A stretch of DNA of 33,709 nt from Actinomycetota bacterium (lineage in GTDB: Bacteria > Actinomycetota > Acidimicrobiia > Acidimicrobiales > Ilumatobacteraceae). The notes below the pieces were generated by a model, which did no database searches, was not told where the DNA came from, and worked only from the letters and a program-made list of their open reading frames with translations. Both the position numbers and the translations under genes were made by a program. The stretch covers positions 1 to 33,709 of the forward strand of contig RGCG01000014.1 in the NCBI GenBank assembly GCA_009919275.1, given 5' to 3'. How positions within the stretch are numbered: position 1 is the stretch's first letter; every line of letters starts with the position of its first letter. This document shows, piece by piece, positions 31,384 to 33,709 of this stretch.

Positions 31384-32099
31384 ATGACCAGTCTGCCGTT
31401 TGTGACCTCGGGTTGCGACAGAGATAACTCGACATTGTCGGCGAGCATGAAGATGGCTGCCCGACGGACCTCGAGAGTTGTGCCTGCGTCGCGAGGCGAC
31501 AGCACGAGGTCGCGATGCAGCCGGGGATCTCGTAGGACGACAACCGCACCACCGGCCGGAATTCGCACCGTTCCTTGGGGGCTCGTCCGGTCATCGGGAC
31601 CGGCAGCATGTCGAGCAATCACCGGTAACCGTTCGGTCCCTGATGGGACGAGTCGTGCGCTAAGCATCGCCAATTCGGCGCTCTCCGCGTCGACCGCGGC
31701 ATGCCACATTGTCGGTGCCGGCTGCGGTCGCGTGAGTGCCTCGGCCCCGGACAGTGCGAGTGAGGCGTGGTAGCGGCGTACACGCTCGCTGACGCGCAGA
31801 GCCGTTCCCGCACTGACGGCCACGCCGAGAAATCCGAGTAACGCAACGGCGATGACGTCGGACGTTGCGGTGATGCGGAGAGAATGAACCGGCTCGGTGT
31901 GGAAGTAGTTCAAAGAAACCGCACCGACCAGGGCAGTTGTCAGACCCGCGGTCCAATCAATCAGGGCGGAGCCAACGATGATCGCTGCAAGGAGCAGGGC
32001 GACGTTGGCGATTTCCATCGAGTCGCGTACCGAGGACGTGGTGAGCGCGACGACAAATGCGCTCACGGGGAGGATGACTGCTGTTATCGATCGCTTCAT
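31380..32099 (-). CDS. DUF4118 membrane sensor protein without a kinase domain
   Basis: The 239-aa protein repeats the sensing part of the kinase that follows it. It has hydrophobic segments (AVILPVSAFVVAL, VALLLAAIIVGSALI, LTTALVGAVSLNYF, VIAVALLGFLGVAVSA) with the loop NYFHTEPVHSLRI, the counterpart of the FFxxPPxxTLxI loop of KdpD. A soluble GAF-like region follows (about 105-239), with VRIPAGGAVVVLRDPRLHRDLVL. There is no H-box and no ATPase domain. It is the first gene of the regulator operon and is translationally coupled to the kinase. It may pair with the kinase as a co-sensor, or be the remnant of a split, duplicated sensor. No clear -10 hexamer is seen, but a near match (CAAACT) lies 7 nt before the ATG. 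Confidence 0.8.
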   Translation of the reverse strand: MKRSITAVILPVSAFVVALTTSSVRDSMEIANVALLLAAIIVGSALIDWTAGLTTALVGAVSLNYFHTEPVHSLRITATSDVIAVALLGFLGVAVSAGTALRVSERVRRYHASLALSGAEALTRPQPAPTMWHAAVDAESAELAMLSARLVPSGTERLPVIARHAAGPDDRTSPQGTVRIPAGGAVVVLRDPRLHRDLVLSPRDAGTTLEVRRAAIFMLADNVELSLSQPEVTNGRLVM

Positions 32100-32175
32100 G
32101 GGGCAGAGTTTGTGCCACCTGTGGTCAACGCAGTGGAATGTTTGCGTTTTCTTAGCACCCTGTGCCGTTCCGTCA

Positions 32176-32181
32176 TAGAGT
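32176..32181 (+). promoter_or_regulatory. Promoter of the sirtuin gene (TTAGCA - 18 nt - TAGAGT)
   Basis: TAGAGT ends 8 nt before the ATG at 32190, and TTAGCA at 32152-32157 sits 18 nt upstream as a possible -35. This is the only leaderless promoter in the window for which I find a reasonable -35. Confidence 0.6.
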
Positions 32182-32189
32182 CACGTGAC

Positions 32190-32948
32190 ATGGAAGCTGC
32201 GCTGGCCGACGCTCACAGGCTCGTCTCCATCGCACGGCGAATCACGGTTCTCACCGGCGCGGGCATTTCAACCAACTCCGGCATCCCCGATTTCCGTGGG
32301 CCGAACGGACTGTGGACGAAGAATCCGAAGGCCGAGAAGATGGCGACCCTGCGCCACTATCTCGACGACCCCGAAGTGCGTGAGATCGCGTGGCAGAGCC
32401 GGATTCATTCACCGGCATGGACGGCACAACCCAACGACGGTCACTTGGCGTTGGTCGACCTCGAACGCCAGGGTCGTCTGTATGCATTGGTGACACAGAA
32501 CATCGATGAATTGCACCAGCGTGCGGGCAACGATCCCGACCGAGTGATCGAAGTGCACGGAACGATGTTCCGCAGTGTGTGTTGGTCATGTGGTGACACG
32601 TTGCCGATGCAGGTGACACTCGAACGGGTGCGTGCCGGCGAGAGCGACCCGTCATGTCGCCTGTGCGGGGGAGTGCTGAAAAGCGACACCATTTCATTCG
32701 GCCAGGCGTTGGTGCCCGAAGTCATCGCGCGGGCGATGGCGGCAAGCGAGGCCTGTGACCTGCTCTTGGCGGTCGGCTCAACTTTGTCGGTGTTCCCGGC
32801 GGCCAATGCCGTGCCACGGGCAAAGGCCGCGGGGGCCAAGGTGGTCATCGTGAACGGCGGGCCCACCGAGATGGATCGCCTTGCCGATGCCGTGGTGAAT
32901 GCCGACATCAGTGAGGTGTTGCCGGCCCTCGTTCGCCTGCCGGTCTGA
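32190..32948 (+). CDS. cobB: NAD-dependent protein deacylase (sirtuin)
   Basis: Sirtuins remove acyl groups from lysines with NAD, for example reactivating acetyl-CoA synthetase. The 252-aa protein has the NAD motif GAGISTNSGIPDFRG (23-37), TQNID (102-106), the catalytic H123 (VHG), four zinc cysteines C131, C134, C156 and C159, and the GSTLSV strand (196-201). The ATG at 32190 is fixed by a promoter ending 8 nt upstream; a longer frame overlaps the divergent sensor gene. The deacylase specificity is not clear from the sequence. The next gene follows 39 nt later with its own -10 hexamer. Confidence 0.93.
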   Translation: MEAALADAHRLVSIARRITVLTGAGISTNSGIPDFRGPNGLWTKNPKAEKMATLRHYLDDPEVREIAWQSRIHSPAWTAQPNDGHLALVDLERQGRLYALVTQNIDELHQRAGNDPDRVIEVHGTMFRSVCWSCGDTLPMQVTLERVRAGESDPSCRLCGGVLKSDTISFGQALVPEVIARAMAASEACDLLLAVGSTLSVFPAANAVPRAKAAGAKVVIVNGGPTEMDRLADAVVNADISEVLPALVRLPV

Positions 32949-32975
32949 GCGAGGCGGAATTCCCGACCGAATCGG

Positions 32976-32981
32976 TAGGCT
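32976..32981 (+). promoter_or_regulatory. -10 hexamer TAGGCT for the rhodanese-ThiF gene
   Basis: TAGGCT ends 6 nt before the ATG at 32988. A leaderless mRNA would begin at or very near the ATG. Confidence 0.55.
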
Positions 32982-32987
32982 TTTGTC

Positions 32988-33709
32988 ATGGCCAGTTTCC
33001 GTGACCTTTTGTCCCAAGCGAAGGCGTCCATCACCGAAATCGACACGAACGAAGCACAGCGTCGCATCACCGCCGGTGGAGTGGTGGTGCTCGACGTGCG
33101 CGAACCCGACGAGTTCGAGCAGGGTGCACTCGCCGGTGTGTTGCACATCCCGCGCGGTCACCTCGAGGCACAGATCGAGGGCCGTATCACCGACAAGTCG
33201 ATGCCCGTCATCGTGTATTGCGCGGGTGGCGTGCGCAGCGCGTTCGCCGCAAAAACGTTGGCCGAGTTGGGATACACCGACGTGGTGTCGATGGACGGTG
33301 GCTTCGGTCGTTGGAAAGACGAAGGCAAGCCGTGGAAGACCCCGGTGTCGCTGACCGCCGATCAAAAGAATCGCTACCAGCGTCACCTGTTGTTGCCCGA
33401 AGTGGGGGTCGAGGGCCAGGCCAAATTGCTCGGTTCCAAGGTCTTGATGCTCGGTGCCGGCGGTCTGGGTTCTCCCGCGGCCTTGTACCTCGCAGCGGCC
33501 GGTGTCGGCACCATTGGCATCGTCGACATGGACGTGGTCGATGCGTCGAACCTGCAGCGTCAAATCCTCCACAACCTCGATCGCGTGGGTGACCGCAAGG
33601 TTGATTCTGCGAAGAAAACGCTGACGCTGATCAACCCCGATGTCAACGTCGTCACGTACGACACGCGTCTCGATGCCAGCAACATCATGGACATCATCGC
33701 GGGGTACGA
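32988..33709 (+). CDS. Rhodanese-ThiF/MoeB-type E1 fusion, cut by the window end
   Basis: The visible 240 residues hold an N-terminal rhodanese domain (about 15-118) and the start of an E1-like adenylyltransferase (from about 125). The rhodanese loop C78-AGGVRS carries the sulfur-accepting cysteine. The E1 part has RYQRHLLLPEVG, the nucleotide motif LGAGGLGS (155-162), an acidic strand end (IVDMDVVD) and NLQRQILH with the ATP-contacting R191. Such proteins activate a small sulfur-carrier C-terminus (MoaD, ThiS or CysO-like) and hand over sulfur for molybdopterin, thiamine or thionucleotide synthesis. In MoeBR, MoeZ and Uba4 the rhodanese is at the C-terminus; here it comes first. Zinc cysteines and the C-terminal end lie beyond the window. 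Confidence 0.88.
   Translation, partial: MASFRDLLSQAKASITEIDTNEAQRRITAGGVVVLDVREPDEFEQGALAGVLHIPRGHLEAQIEGRITDKSMPVIVYCAGGVRSAFAAKTLAELGYTDVVSMDGGFGRWKDEGKPWKTPVSLTADQKNRYQRHLLLPEVGVEGQAKLLGSKVLMLGAGGLGSPAALYLAAAGVGTIGIVDMDVVDASNLQRQILHNLDRVGDRKVDSAKKTLTLINPDVNVVTYDTRLDASNIMDIIAGY

Noticed and set aside
25619-32099. A complete Kdp system
   Set aside because: No kdpF, kdpA, kdpB or kdpC is present in the window; only the regulator half is.

Overview
The window looks like a piece of a G+C-rich actinobacterial chromosome, most likely class Acidimicrobiia or a close relative. The reasons are two luciferase-like (F420-type) oxidoreductases, abundant acyl-CoA enzymes, a PduO/MetH B12 pair, a potassium-transport block arranged like the mycobacterial ceoB-ceoC region, and many starts with an actinobacterial -10 hexamer (TANNNT) only 5-9 nt before the start codon, which implies leaderless mRNAs. 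The class assignment is inference. The window is compact: many neighbours are co-directional with 4-nt or shorter overlaps, and convergent pairs meet stop to stop. I see no tRNA, rRNA, CRISPR array, insertion sequence or prophage gene.

Layout. (1) 12-3882: a lipoyl-bearing E2 acyltransferase, then an octanoyltransferase LipB fused in frame to a lipoyl synthase LipA, then an M24 aminopeptidase whose start overlaps the lipA stop. (2) 3925-7459: an N-acyl-D-amino-acid deacylase-type amidohydrolase, a broken membrane-protein gene and a long-chain-type acyl-CoA dehydrogenase. (3) 7487-12922: a CoA transferase and amidase on the minus strand, a divergent thioesterase with a luciferase-like oxidoreductase, and a second, convergent luciferase-like gene. 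(4) 12966-17103: a small unknown protein, a heterodimeric ABC exporter with one degenerate ATP site, and a DUF805 membrane protein. (5) 17163-22755: MetH divergent from a PduO-type cobalamin adenosyltransferase, followed by leucyl aminopeptidase. (6) 22792-25622: a conserved unknown protein divergent from a broken GH3 glycosidase. (7) 25619-32099, minus strand: a potassium block of DUF4118 membrane sensor, short KdpD-like kinase, KdpE, KimA-like APC transporter, two TrkA proteins and an OB-fold protein. (8) 32190-end: a sirtuin and a rhodanese-ThiF/MoeB-type fusion that runs off the window.

The strongest anomalies are five places where family-conserved protein segments are missing. They are in lipA (with a frame change), the M24 peptidase (in frame), the membrane gene (two breaks) and the GH3 gene (with a frame change). 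In each case both flanks are well conserved and the interior is gone, which points either to small deletions in the genome or to a recurrent assembly fault; the sequence alone cannot decide. The most system-like content is the potassium block: a KdpDE-type regulator with a second, kinase-less DUF4118 sensor, placed beside a KimA/TrkA module with no kdpFABC pump in sight.
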